Notes under the pieces: model-generated
The model's database searches: none
Seen by the model: the letters and a program-made list of their open reading frames with translations, nothing else
Told to the model about the DNA's origin: nothing
Assembly: GCA_027579435.1 (NCBI GenBank)
Contig: JANBPK010001664.1
Span: forward strand, 1-18,183
DNA from: Candolleomyces eurysporus
Lineage: Eukaryota > Basidiomycota > Agaricomycetes > Agaricales > Psathyrellaceae
Direction: 5' to 3'
DNA length: 18,183 nt
Shown: one piece after another, positions 1-11,000 of the stretch
Layout of the letters: each line of letters starts with the position of its first letter
Numbering within the stretch: position 1 is the first letter of the stretch
Translations under genes and position numbers: made by a program

Positions 1-410
1 CTGCTACGGAGATTGGACTCAAGGGTGCTTGTATGTTCATCTGTTCTGCAAGCCAAACAGAAATTTCGGGCAGCGAAAGAAGCCATTTGTTCGTTTGTTC
101 GTCGCCGCTTCAATCCTGGGATCGGAAAGTCGACACTCATCAACACCATCTTTACGTCCTATTTGATCGACTTGAATTGACAACTCTCAGCGGACAAACC
201 TGTTAGGCGGACTACCGCGATCCAGATCGGCCCTGATGGTGCATTTGCTTGTGAGCGCTGAGCTTATCAAACCCCATTTCTTGCTTCTCTCGAGGTGGCG
301 TTGTCGGCAATGGCAGTTACCGTTGGGAGTGGTGTCAAGCTGCGATTAAACATCGTCGACACACCTGGATTCTCCGATCAGACTCCATAGCGGGTAACCC
401 ACTCTCCTCG
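1..410 (+). pseudogene. Septin GTPase pseudogene fragment, copy A
   Basis: Decayed piece of a septin, the GTP-binding cytoskeletal proteins of the fungal septum. Around 118-175 a P-loop reads GIGKSTLINTIF and runs on to a TGA at 178-180. Around 181-240 the translation resembles the septin switch region (SADKPVRRTTAIQ). After a probable intron, about 335-378 encodes VKLRLNIVDTPGFSDQ, the septin G3 region with its DTPG motif, and a stop follows almost at once. Everything after the G3 motif is missing and the frame is broken, so this is not a working gene. The start of the fragment shares a short string (aatttcgggca...) with the promoter-like part of the 1196 repeat, so it appears joined by deletion. 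Three related fragments lie at about 1488, 12865 and 15860. Confidence 0.7.
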
Positions 411-414
411 CAAC

Positions 415-495
415 ATCCCTCTCCAAAGCCTGCATCAACCTCGTCAAGCACTTCTTGGAGCTGCTGGTCGATATGCGTTGAAACTTCAGCTGGGG
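415..495. repeat. Short dispersed repeat X, left copy
   Basis: This stretch (tccaaagcctgcatc...cacttctt...agctgctgg) matches 15428-15500 with scattered substitutions. In both places it lies between septin debris and the 2.6 kb repeat. On the minus strand it can be read as a short helical peptide (QQLQEVLDEVDAGF), so it may be an exon relic of an unrecognised gene, but nothing else supports that. Confidence 0.55.
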
Positions 496-499
496 CCTA

Positions 500-1195
500 C
501 GCGGTGGTTTGGGTACCTGCCAGGCCCGTGAGTCTGAGCCTGTACAGAGGGTGTGACGACGGTATGGGCACACTGGTTGCCTAAAATCCATCCCGGAGCT
601 GGTAGCGTGTAGTCCCGATAGACCGCCTTCAAGGAAGGGTGCCAATTTGGCCCTGGGAAGCGTCAATTGTCGTTGAAGGCCAGCAAGAAACCTAAACTTC
701 CAGTCAATACAATCTCCTTGGTATTTAAAAGTAATAAAGCGCAGACCCTTGGAACAGGCATATGAAAGAGCTGCGACAAACGTGAGAGGCCACTGGCAGA
801 TAATGGGAAAAAAAATAAGATGCATTTGGCTGCACTCACTTACTCTGAGAGAGAGCTGGCTGAGGGGGGCGACAGAGTGAAGAACACATTCGACGATTGA
901 ATGAGGATTGCGTTTATGAGCAAGAAAAGACCGACTGGATTCTTGTCTTTTCAAAGATTTGAGGTATCGACCAAGTATCGACTTGACGAACAAGAACAAG
1001 GGCGGGAGTCGGGACTGCCTGCAGCCTGCCACAGGAGACCCGAGGGCGGGGATTTCTGGGCTCGCGAATCTTGTGAGTGGGGAGAACAGATGTTCTCCTG
1101 CATCGCAGGTCTTTGGGCGAGAATCGGAGTCACGCCCGGCTGATTCGTGATTCTCATTTCCAAGGTTTGTGACACCGCATTTCTATTTGCACTGT
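500..1195. other. Intergenic stretch without a recognised gene
   Basis: No reading frame here looks like protein on either strand. A 228-codon minus-strand frame across 346-1032 has low-complexity, non-domain-like composition and overlaps the septin fragment and repeat X. The only structure I see is the palindrome at 1081-1098. The interval is not repeated upstream of the right-hand 2.6 kb copy, where phytase-like debris lies instead. Confidence 0.5.
1081..1098. repeat. Perfect 8-bp inverted repeat
   Basis: Arms ggagaaca and tgttctcc are perfectly complementary around a 2-nt spacer. It could be a dimeric protein-binding site or chance. No adjacent gene argues for either. Confidence 0.4.
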
Positions 1196-1487
1196 GATTG
1201 GCCAAGTGGCGTCGTTCCTGAAGTCGGCTATCAGGAACCGAACACCCCGTACTTGGCAACCGAGTTATACGCCACTCTTGTTTGTACCACGAACGCAATT
1301 TCGGGCAACGATTGAGTCGTTCGTTGTCAAGTCGTGGACTACCCATTTCTCCCTTACCCCTTGACGGCCTCGTTCCCTTCTGCACCAACAACTTCCCTAG
1401 CTCTCTGTGTAGGTATCTCATGTGGTGCTGTAGGGTGTTTACTGACAGACCCCGCGTTCGTTCGCTCTCGTACCAAAAACACCGACA

Positions 1488-2440
1488 TGGTAACCTTGAC
1501 TCGACCCCATCGCTCAACGACGAACACCTGGAAACAAATCATTCCCCGACGGACCACCTCGACGTGCTCCGTGCTCAATCGCACTGTCACCCCTTCAGCG
1601 TACGAACTGCACGATGGTGAATCAACCCCAATGTACCGAACAAGATCCTTACACGTATCCTCGAAACCGAACGCAATTCGAATGCCAACGATGATCCAAC
1701 GTGACCGACACAATCTGCTAACAGCAACCAAATCGGTTTCGACTCCATCACGCAACAGACTGAGCACAAGCTCTAGATTTTTAAGCGTGGTTCCCAGTTC
1801 AATGTTAACCCCGTTGGTGAGTCCCAATCCCTTTCTTCCTTACGACCTCTGTTGTTATATATCTGCGATGTATTGGAATGTTACGGGAGAGTTGCGCGTT
1901 TTGGGGGAAAGAGTGGGATGATTGGGCCCGGGACGTGAAGCGTCGACGAGCGAAGGCGTGGAGACGCTTTTTCTTGACCCTGTTTCTGACCATACGATTG
2001 AAGAGACGAGCATCCTAATGCCCGTTATGGTTTTACAAGCAAAACTAGATTCGGAAAAGCGGCACTCATTAACGCCATCTTTGCGTCCCACTTGGTCGAC
2101 TCGAAGGGATGGTTTTCAGCGGATGAGCCTGTTCGGGAGACTACTGAGATCCAGACTGAGCCTCATGGTGCGTTCTCTCTCTGCTTCTTAGGAGAGGCTT
2201 GAGCTGACGATTGAATGAACCGCCTTTCCCCTTTCCATTCTTCTCGATGCATCCTTGTCGGTGACGGTGATCATAGTCATCATTGAGAATGGCGTCAAGC
2301 TGCGATTAGGTACTGTCGACACCCCGGTTTCGCTGACCAGGTTGACAACGAGGGATGGTGCGTGTCTAGCGAATTTTGCACCTTTTCAGGAGCAGCTCGG
2401 ATTCTATCATCAGGTACACGTCCGACTACAGCCTCTACTT
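1488..2440 (+). pseudogene. Septin pseudogene, left repeat copy (copy B)
   Basis: Decayed septin with its exon-intron layout still visible. An N-terminal part begins at ATG 1488 (MVTLT..., frameshifted against the right copy) and runs to about 1816, where SITQQTEH and KRGSQFNVNPV resemble the septin lead-in to the P-loop (with a TAG inside). A GTGAGT donor follows at 1817. The P-loop exon is near 2041-2166 (FGKAALINAIFASHLVDSKG, GKS degraded to GKA) and keeps the SADEPVRETTEIQTE region. A G3 exon at about 2258-2355 reads IENGVKLRL then GTVDTP before a frameshift. Later septin exons are absent. Because introns are retained, this is a DNA-level duplicate and not a retrocopy. Confidence 0.75.
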
Positions 2441-2740
2441 TGCCCCGGGGAGTCATTTCTACCCATAGTAAATATATTCGCGTTAGCGGTACCTCGACTC
2501 CAGTGGGACGGCTATACCGACTCCTGCGCCAAGGGCGTCAACACCACGACTGGCTGTGACGGTGTAACTACTTCCAAGGCGTCCGCAGACGACATCTAAA
2601 CCTGCCCGCGGACGAGACGAGGATCCCAGCTTGGACGTGAAATGCTGCAGTTGTACGTGAAATCTTCACGTGTTTATGATACTTTTAGGCTCGTTTTCTG
2701 ACATCGTAATTGCAGTCTGTGTCCCAAGCCATGCCAGATG
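2441..2740. other. Non-coding stretch shared with the right repeat
   Basis: Links the septin relic to the membrane-protein relic and corresponds to about 16770-17100. Recognisable shared blocks include ggcgtccgcagacga and gaaatgctgcagttgtacg. No convincing gene is visible; short frames differ between the two copies. Confidence 0.5.
2655..2671. repeat. 7-bp inverted repeat (acgtgaa/ttcacgt), left copy
   Basis: The 17-base sequence acgtgaaatcttcacgt has perfect 7-bp arms around a 3-nt spacer and is followed by g, creating a CACGTG E-box-like core at its 3' side. The identical palindrome is kept at 17012-17028. It may be a bHLH-type binding site. That function is inference. Confidence 0.5.
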
Positions 2741-3300
2741 CCGAATATTGTCTGTCTGGGGGTGGCGTCAAAGTCAAATATCTTTCATTGATACTTGGCG
2801 AGGAGATTGCGTCGACTTGGATTTCGCAATCCCCGACAGGGCCCTCTAAGCACGCTCACCGCTACCTTGGACCAGGGCTGGGATTTGTTCCTTCCTGCGG
2901 CTATCATCGGACCCTTGTCCTCGTTGTTGCGTTGGCTGCGCTACCCCTCGGTTCTCCCTCTGCCGCATCGGACCCTGTGACCACAACTTCCTTTATACCC
3001 TTATCCTTGCTCACGCCATCTTCATCATCTCCTTGCTAAGTACAGGAATCATTTTGCTGGACACTTATACTGATGTACCTGATTTANTTTTTCTTATTTT
3101 AATGTCGGGTTTGATACAGGTAGGGCACTGAGCTGTAATTCAACTCATTCCACGATCGCAGATCGCTCTGGCGTCCAATGGAGGGCAGGATTGTAAGGTC
3201 TTGTGGTCGGTCTGGCTTAGGTTTCTCCCTTCGTTCACGCTCTTTCCTCTTCGTTCTCGGGGTCTCGGACTAACACTGCTCGTATACCGTGTCTGGAAGT
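2730..3300 (+). pseudogene. Decayed polytopic membrane protein, MARVEL-like, left copy
   Basis: The reading starts near ATG 2730 (MPDAEYCLSGGGVKVKYLSL). A first hydrophobic helix lies at about 2900-2950 (YHRTLVLVVALAALPLG). After frame changes come a second helix (HAIFIISLLSTGIILLDTY, about 3010-3070) and a last helix (GLVVGLAWV...FVHAL, about 3198-3245), preceded by a Cys-containing loop with LSCNSTHS. The helix order and this loop are reminiscent of fungal MARVEL-domain proteins, but the match is from memory and loose. Frameshifts and stops in both repeat copies mark it as non-functional unless several unseen introns restore the frame. The same relic is at 17100-17660. Confidence 0.35.
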
Positions 3301-3945
3301 GCGATGAAAGGGACTGTTATTGAGAGCTAGGCGGAAATGAAAGATCCATTGTTATGGGAGTACACTGNCTGTTTTCTGNCGGGTTTTCTTTTTCTCTGAC
3401 GCCATTCGTAGACTCGCGCTCTTACACGCCCATGCCATGAGCTTCATGACACTTCCCAAACACTTCCTATGTTTTTGACAGTAATGTTTGAACCGTGGGT
3501 AAAATGCCGTCGACTTTGGGTTCTCGTATGACCGTGACCAGCCATCGATTCATTCGCCAGATGCCTGGTTAACCACGACCCAACCACGGCGTCACATCGA
3601 GACGCTGAACCGATTTCCGCTCCGCAACATGTCCTGATTGAGGAGCTGTGAATTTTCATATAGTATCAAACTCACGCCAGTTCAAGTGTGTCTTGGGAAC
3701 GTTGAAGGATCGCATGACCCCTCGGGCACCTTGCTTCACGAACACGCTACTGTTTGTTAACAGTGGGCGCAGGTTACCCTCTACCCGTTCGTTTCCCCGT
3801 GCCCAACGCAGCTCCGGAAATGGAAACATCTGATACCATGGTGAGCTTCTCTGGCATGTTCCGCAAGATGTATTCGCCGTGAAGACGATCACAGACTTAG
3901 CACCGTGCAGTCAATGTTTATGAAGACAACCAGGCGCCACATCGT
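3290..3945 (+). promoter_or_regulatory. Promoter plus first-exon unit P1 (decayed copy of the DUF6535-HEAT gene 5' end)
   Basis: First of three tandem units, period about 620 bp, that match the region just before the intact gene. It holds the shared upstream blocks (tgacgccatt..., cattcgccag, catatagtatcaaac). It then has an ATG at 3820 with a 7-codon first exon (METSDTM, 3820-3840), a GTGAGC donor at 3841, and an acceptor ending gatcacag at 3894, giving a 54-bp intron. The exon after the acceptor reads ACT TAG, so translation would stop at once. The TATA box of the intact unit is replaced by tttgttaaca. The ATG and both splice sites survive, so a short spliced transcript is possible but no full protein. 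Confidence 0.75.
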
Positions 3946-4550
3946 CGAAGTACAGTGAAAGGCTGGAGGATTGTTATCAGGGAAGGGGAGAAGGCAAAGA
4001 AGAAAGCGAATTTGTGGAATATTCATTGCTTGGTGGGTTCACCGTTTTTTCTATGCCTTTCTGTGTTCTTTGACGCCATTAGAAGACTACCATGCTGACC
4101 CTTTGACGCCGACGTTTGAATCGTGGGTAAAAGGTTGTATTTATAGAACGCTTGCCAGCCATTCATTCATTTGCCAGAGGCTTGGTCAACCACGACCATA
4201 CATCGAGACGATGTTGAACCCGTTCCCGCTCCGCAATATGGCCAATCGAAGAACTGTGAGCGGTCATATAGTATCAAACCCACGTCAGGTTCAAGCATAT
4301 CTCGGGAACGTGGAACGATCGTATGACCTTGGGGACCTTTCTTGTCGAACGTGCTACTAATTACTAACCGCGGGTGCAGGTTGGCCTGTTTGCCATCCGC
4401 ATCTTCTTTTCTTCGTGTCCAAGCACAGTTGCAGAAAGGGGAAAATCTGATCCCAGGGTGGTGAGTTTCTCCACGTTCCGTATGTAGAATTCGCCACTAA
4501 CGATCACAGGGCTATGCAATCAATGTCTACGTTAGTGCCACATTGTCGAG
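3946..4550 (+). promoter_or_regulatory. Promoter plus first-exon unit P2 (decayed copy)
   Basis: Second tandem unit, aligned block for block with P1 and P3. The first-exon equivalent is 4437-4460. It has the same 24-base length as in the intact gene, but the start codon is AGG instead of ATG (RGKSDPRV against MEKRDSKV). The donor GTGAGT at 4461 and acceptor gatcacag ending at 4509 are kept, giving a 49-bp intron. No TATA-like sequence is found at the place where the intact unit has TATATAA. It cannot start the protein, but it may still supply upstream regulatory sites to the gene 600 bp downstream. Confidence 0.72.
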
Positions 4551-5061
4551 GTGCGCTAAAAGGTTGGAGTATTGCTATCGGAAAAGGCGAGAAGATGAAG
4601 AACAGAGCGAATTTGTAGAATATCCGTTATTTTGGGGTAAACCGTTCTTTCCTGTGTTTTTTTCTTCTTGCTTCTCTCTAATGCCATCAGAAGACTGCAG
4701 CGCTGTCGCTTTGAAGCCGATCGATCGTGGATGAAAAGCCGTAGACTTTGGATTTCTCCCAAGACCACCGCCAGCCACCCATTCATTCGCCAGAAGTTTG
4801 GTCAACCACGACTCGACCACGCCTCTACATCGAGATGGTTCCGAGACAATTCCCGCTCTGCAATATGGGCTAATTGAAGAATTGCGAACACTCATCTCAA
4901 ACCCACCCCAGTTCTAAATACGTCTTGAGAACGTGGAAAGATGGTATGACCCCTTGGGCGCCTTTCTCATCGAACACGCTGCTATATAACAGTGGGTATA
5001 GGTTAGCCTATCTGCCATCTACCTGTTCGTTCCTTCGTGCCCCCAGGCACACTTTCAGAGA
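4551..5061 (+). promoter_or_regulatory. Promoter of the DUF6535-HEAT gene (unit P3)
   Basis: Third tandem unit and the only one followed by an open gene. A TATATAA box lies at 4983-4989, 73 bp before the ATG at 5062, a sensible TATA-to-start distance for a fungal gene with a short leader. Blocks shared with P1, P2 and the window end include atgccatc.gaagac, cattcgccag and gtcaaccacgac. These are candidates for conserved upstream elements, although the similarity may merely reflect recent duplication. Confidence 0.65.
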
Positions 5062-8000
5062 ATGGAAAAACGCGATTCCAAGGTGGTGAGTTTTCCATAT
5101 CCCGTATGCTAAATTCGCCACTGAAGCCGATCACAGACTGACCAATATGCAATTGATGGCGACGACGCTGAGAGGGCGCAAAATCACGACACGAAGTTGA
5201 GGACTGGTGGAAGCTCCCTAGGTCCCAATCAGGAATCTCCCACCTCCGAGGCGAAAGTTGGAGCATCGAAGACAACGAAGATCGATTTTGAATTCAGATC
5301 GGATGCTAGGATATGGTCCCTCTATCTCGAAGACGCCGAGCGTGAGGCGAAAGAGACGGTAGAGTTCTGGAAAACGGGCCTGGACTCCCTTCTCATCTTC
5401 GTGAGCACGGCATCCTTAGTTGCTATGAGTGACCATGATCTAACAACGCTCACTACAGGCCGGTTTGTTTGCCGGAATAGTTTCATCCTTCCTTATCGAT
5501 ACTCGTCAGGACCTGCAAGAGGATTCGGAGCAGATCCTACTGGGCAACATACTCGACACTCTGCGAGGGATGTCGATCATCGACATGGTTCACATTCCAG
5601 ACTCACAGAAATGGATTACCGGCTTGTGGCTTATAAGCCTCTATATCACCCTGTTCAGTGCTATTATGGGTGTCCTGGCCAAAGCCTGGCTCGCAGACTT
5701 CGTGCCCGTTACCTCAAAAGGCGAAGCTCAGGACGCTTACAATCGGTACAAGTTGGACAAGGAGGCGAAGTTGTGGCATTTGGACGGAGTCATTACCTTA
5801 GTGCCATTTCTTGTCCAGGTTGCCGCTTTTCTCTTTCTGGGTGGGTTGATTGTTCAGAGCATCGCTGACGATCAGACCCTCGGGCACACCCTTCTGGGCT
5901 TTTGCGTGTCTGGATGCGCTATTTATATCGTCATGACCATTCTCCCCATTCGCTTCGCCTCCTCACCTTTCAATACCCCCCTTTCGGACCTCCTATTAAA
6001 GTTCCGCAGGCTCGAAGCTCTAAGGTTCGGCAACTTGCTGATGCTACCAAGGTTCGGCAAGATGCTGATGGCTGCGATATTTACCCGGCCGTCAAACCCC
6101 GAACCCACAATGGATATCATCAATAAAGAACTGGCGGAGATCCTCCACATCAAGCTGATTCAATCCCCGAAGCCACAACACATTGACGAAGCCGTAACAG
6201 AGATCGCTCATCCAACTTTCAACCCGAAATGGATTCGCCATTTGTGTCGCACTGACACCCCGTCCTATTTGCTAGAGCGCTTCAAAATATGCGCGTCGAC
6301 GAGGATCAGTGATCTGGCCCGTAGCAACGAGATCCTTTGTAGCTACTTACTCGCCTTTCTCCGGTTCGTTGGTGCTCTCCAACAGAAACTTGTCGCTATC
6401 CCGAACGGCAGTACTATCGGAGACTCAGATGACGAACCTAAGAACTACCAGCATCTGCTGGATGCTTTGCGAACCTCACTTACATCTGGGTACCCTCTTC
6501 ATCGGTGGAACACCCTGCCCAAATCTCCTCGCCAGTTATCATTTAGCCTTAGGACGCAAATCATGTGCCTGTTGGAAACACTCCCAGAAGAATATCGGAC
6601 CATTGTCAGTCAAGATCCCGTCCTTCCCGAGCTTGGGCTGCAACCCGACGAGATACTCGATCGCCCTTGGGAGTTGGCCCTCCAAGATATCCAGTCCGAT
6701 CACAGACTGCACTTCGTGCTAGCCGCTTGCCGTGGCATTCTGCAAGGGAAGGAGAATGTGAAGACCACCGGCCTCTATATTCTGAGCCTGTGCCTGGCAA
6801 AGGGTAAGTTGTTCTTCTATATTTTTTGGGTCCAATTAGTTGACCCCAGGTCGTAGCCGGCTGCACAGCCTCAGATACTGGGCGTACAAGCGAATGGGCA
6901 GGGAACATATCAGCGGACGAGCGTCACTCTGTTCGAAAGCTGGCACTGGAGTTGCTGCCTCGGCTCTATACGGCTACGAGTGAGCACCTGGTTCCGGCAG
7001 TGTGTCTCACATGAAAGCCAGCTGATCTTTCTGTACAGTAACCGAAGTCCAGAAGATGGCGACAGCGGCCTTGAACGACAACAACAAGATACCGTCTCTA
7101 CTGCTGGAGCCTGAGGTCGGTGCTGCTCAAGCTCACCTATCTCAGCCCATATTGGAGACCCTTGTATCAGCCTTAGGCTATGCAGAGCTACCAATAGACC
7201 CCCTCAAGATGCTCAGCCAGGTTTCAGACTTAAAATGTGCGGCTTATCAAATACTTTCATGGCGTAGTACAACTGACGCATTTGCAGCTCACTTGTTCGA
7301 ATTGGACTCCATTAAAACCGTCTCTGATATAGCCGTATTCGGAGCAGAGGATTCCAGGAAGGACGGGTTGCACGTGCTGACCAATTTGGTGGCGTCCTCA
7401 CAGGAGAAGTTGGGCGAGGTGACAGATGCTCTGCGCACCAGCGTTGAATCTGGATTCAAGAGCTGTGAGCAACAGCAGCGTATGCGCACGATCGCGTTTG
7501 TCAGGGCTATATGCAAAGGTAAGTCTCTCTCTGGGATTGGACTGTTAGCGAATTCACGCACACCCTTTCTAGATCCCGACAATTTGTTCTACTCCATTGT
7601 CGACGGAGTCATCCCCGCCTTGGTCGAGGTTGCCCTGAATGCGGACTCAACGGACGTTCGCCAGCCTGCTCTGCGTTTAGCAATGGAGATGCGGCAACTG
7701 AAAGGTAAGTTTTCCTCAGCTTCATGTGTTTTGTCTAACGTTTACGTATTTTGAAGAGTCATTTGCATCACGTATAAGGGGCGCCGTGCCGACGGCTCTC
7801 AAGAATGGATTGGGCCACTCGGAATCCAAGGAATGTTACCGAGTCCTGAAAGACCTATCACAAAACCTCAAAGACGACGAGTCAAGTGTCGCTTCGAAAA
7901 AGCCACGTTACGCTTTCGCATGGGAGAAGAACGTTGATTCGGCTCGAGACATATTCCCTGTTGTATTCGAGAAGATTGTCAGGGTTGCCATTCATGACAA

Positions 8001-11000
8001 CAGCGAATCGGTTTGTAACCAGGCTTTTGGCCTTCTCGAGGAACTGTGTAAGAATGGTAAGTTGTCACGCAGACGACGCATTGGATTTCCGATACATCAT
8101 AACCCCTTGTTACAGGTCATGTCAGTGGCTCGCTCAAGGTTGATGCGCTAGCTTGGCTGGAAACTGTCAAGGGACCCGGTGTTCGTCGTAGTAGGGCTTT
8201 GTGCGTGTTGGAAACGTTCATAGAAAAATGTAAGTGGAGCCCAAAAGTCTATTGTCCGATCCCTAATATGGCGACTCGTTAGTTGACCTCCCAAATGTGG
8301 ACTTCCTCAAAGAAATCATCGAATGGGCGATTGGGGATGAAGATAACAATGTCCGATGCTCATGCGTCAGATTGATTCCAACTATCTGCAAACAGCGGAA
8401 TTCGACCCGTGCGTATGAACTGATCTGAAAACTCGAACAACCCCAAATGACCTTTTGCAGCGGAGATATTGAAGGTAGTGAAGTCGGCCATCCTATCGGT
8501 CCAGGATAAAGTCCTCAACGAAGGCGACCCCAACGTATGCGCCCTATGGGTTCAATTCTTGAAAGACATGGAACAGCACGGTACGACTCTTTCCTGACTT
8601 ACCTTCTGCACCGTCTTCTCTAAAGTTTGCGCAGAGATTGTCCCAATCTTGGTAGAACTTTACGTTGAAACGGAAAGTGACACCAACCTGTTGAAAAGTA
8701 CCCATGGGAACTTGTTACCGGTAGAGGATGGTACGTGCAGGAACGTCCATTGCTTCGAGATCTCATTTCGACTTGCTTGGCGCTCAAGGTCGGAGTCGTA
8801 AGTATATCGAGGCATTTGAACGTGTCTTTCCAGAGAATCTCAGCGTATCCTTTCGTGGTTCTCGTGAGGACTGGTCCACTTCGGCGAAATGGATTAAAGT
8901 GCTGGTCCTTCTTTCTGAACGGGGTGTGTTGCTTCCCCGGTCACTGAGAAACTGTCTGATTTTTCCTCTTCCAGCGATGTTGAGTGAAACGGCCGAAAGA
9001 AATCTCAAACGTATTGCAAAGGACGTGAGGGACGAGATCGAAGCCGAGTCCTCACCTGACTTTCAAGTCGGAGTCGATGAGAGCGAGTATCCAATTCCGC
9101 CTGAGAAACCTTGGACTGAGTGAATTTCGCAACAGGTGCAGTGGAATACATGCGTAATTCGACACTCACGCTGCCTCTGTGTCGACGACTCTACAAAATC
9201 GGGCCGGATGACCGCAGGACTTGGGCCGATATCCTCACGACAATTGGTGCATTTGGTGCGCATTTTGCCTCCCTTCTCTCGCATAGATGCTAACATGGAA
9301 AATTGCTGTCCCTAGACCCATCTGGGTTCAAAGATGTGCCGAACATCCTTTTCCAGATGGCCATGCACGACCCTGACCCTGGCGTTCAATCCAAGTGCCT
9401 CCAATGTCTAAGTCAACTCTCGGAACACATCCCACTGCGTGTATCTCCAGATGTCACCCCAATGATCGTCCGTGATACTGTCAACCACTTTGATGACTTT
9501 GTCAAGAACACAAATCAAAGGGTTCGAATCAGCCACATGCAATTGCTCTCTGCATTCAAGTCACACTATTTAGAAAACGGTACGATTTACCAATTCTTTG
9601 TGCCCAAATCACCGCTGAGGATGGTCATAATAGAACTATTGAAGGAGGTTCTCAGTAAACTCGCCAGTACAACATTATCAGATTCCGATGACGACTATCG
9701 CTTTGAAGCCGTCAAAACCTTTTCAAGTCTAAGAGAACTAGATGATGGTAATCAGGACCGTTCATATCATGAAGTAGTTCATCAGTTCGTAGACCCCATG
9801 GTGAAAGAGCACTGTTTCGGAGTCGGGATCGGAGACAAAACGGAGAGAGTACGCCGATTGTGGGTCAAGTTGGCCACCCAAATCAGAGGCAGTAAGACGA
9901 CTCCTCAAATATGTCAAAGCCGATTCGTACACCATCTGACTCTCGCATGTAGTTACTAGGTTCACCAAAATCTTTGACGCCGCAGTCAAGGACAGCAGTT
10001 CCATTGTGCAGGCTGAGGGGATGGCCTCTGTACAACAGCTTCTCACGGAGGGTAATGTTACTGCTTATCATTCGGTACCTTCAGACTGATTTAAGTGCTT
10101 TGTAGCTAAGTTCAAGGGACCACTAGTAGGGGAACTAGCAGAAGCGCTCGTTTCCTCGCTTAGAGCGCCAGAACACACAGACCGTGCTGTGACGGTGCTG
10201 ACCACGGTCACAGCACCGCAGAAAGCTGAAAAAACAGAAGGTTCGTTCCAAGTTTCTCCGCAGTGATACGTCATCACAACGGTTCTTTGAAGGTTCAGAA
10301 GAGCGACATCAACTCTGGGTCCAGATAATTTTACTACTCAGTCGGAATGGTTTGTATATTCTATTGCTGGCAGCTCGAATCATGCTCACTGCTTCTAGTC
10401 GAATTCCAAGCTCTGCCAACACTAATTGAAACGGTGATCAAGGAGAAAATGAGCGACACCGCCTTCGAGTCCCAGGATACGTTTCGTTTCTTATTCCAGA
10501 ACGGTGAGCCTGTCTTTCTCAAAGCGAAGCTGGTAGGGGACTAATCGTTGGGTAGCCGAACTGCGCGACCCGATCGATAACATCCTGCCCAAAGCCATAG
10601 AATCAGCACTGGAACCCAATGTGGGGCCCATTGTCCGTTTGGCCGCGATAAACCTGTTTGGAAAGATAATTGGATGCGACCCTGACCATGGTGTGTGAAC
10701 CAAGCTGCTTGCCATGACGTGAGGTTCAAACTCGATCAAAGGTGAAAGCCAGTCCAGATACGAAGCCTTCTTTTTGGGACGTAACAGTGCGTAGATTATC
10801 GCAGATTGGCTTTCTCTGTTAACTCTTCCTGCAGGTGATTCACAGATCATATCTCTATTGGCGGACATTGTGATCAAAGACGGTGATGGCGATACTCGAA
10901 TCGCTGCCCTACAAGCTCTGAAGCTGGCTTGTCCTCGTATGTCACCTCGCGCACCTTTGGTCCTCGCTATCGATCCTTAGTTGCCTTTTCCAGTCATTCG

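Larger units (their letters stand above)
1196..3840 (+). repeat. Large direct repeat, left copy (~2.6 kb)
   Basis: From the tgcactgtgattggccaagtg block onward this interval is collinear with about 15594-18183. It carries, in order, a promoter-like block, a septin pseudogene, a non-coding stretch with a palindrome, a MARVEL-like membrane-protein relic and a promoter/first-exon unit. Similarity is high in most parts (for example 2641-2820 against 16990-17190), with small indels and substitutions, and weaker around 2430-2640. The two copies flank the large DUF6535-HEAT gene in the same orientation, as expected from tandem segmental duplication. I judged the similarity by eye, and the ends are approximate. 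Confidence 0.85.

Noticed and set aside
346..1032. 228-codon open frame on the minus strand
   Set aside because: No domain, no plausible splice partners, and it runs across a septin fragment and repeat X that read better on the plus strand. The right-hand counterpart does not keep the frame.
3087..3379. Ambiguous bases (3087, 3368, 3379; also 16301) as assembly gaps
   Set aside because: They are single n characters within continuous repeat similarity, so they look like unresolved base calls, not gaps.
5197..5868. Gene start at TTG 5197 with the frame running on to 5868
   Set aside because: The coding sense extends upstream to an acceptor at 5136 and joins ATG 5062 through a 51-bp intron. 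Downstream, a GT-AG intron at 5401-5458 switches to the frame that encodes the membrane helices.
9121..9123. TGA read as the end of a first gene, with a second gene after it
   Set aside because: HEAT-like coding continues at 9136 in phase 1, and a 53-bp GC-AG intron removes the stop. No promoter or start context separates two genes. A true break remains possible and is listed as a finding.
10491..10877. 128-codon minus-strand frame inside the large gene
   Set aside because: It lies opposite well-supported exons 21-24 and has no recognisable motif; a shadow frame.
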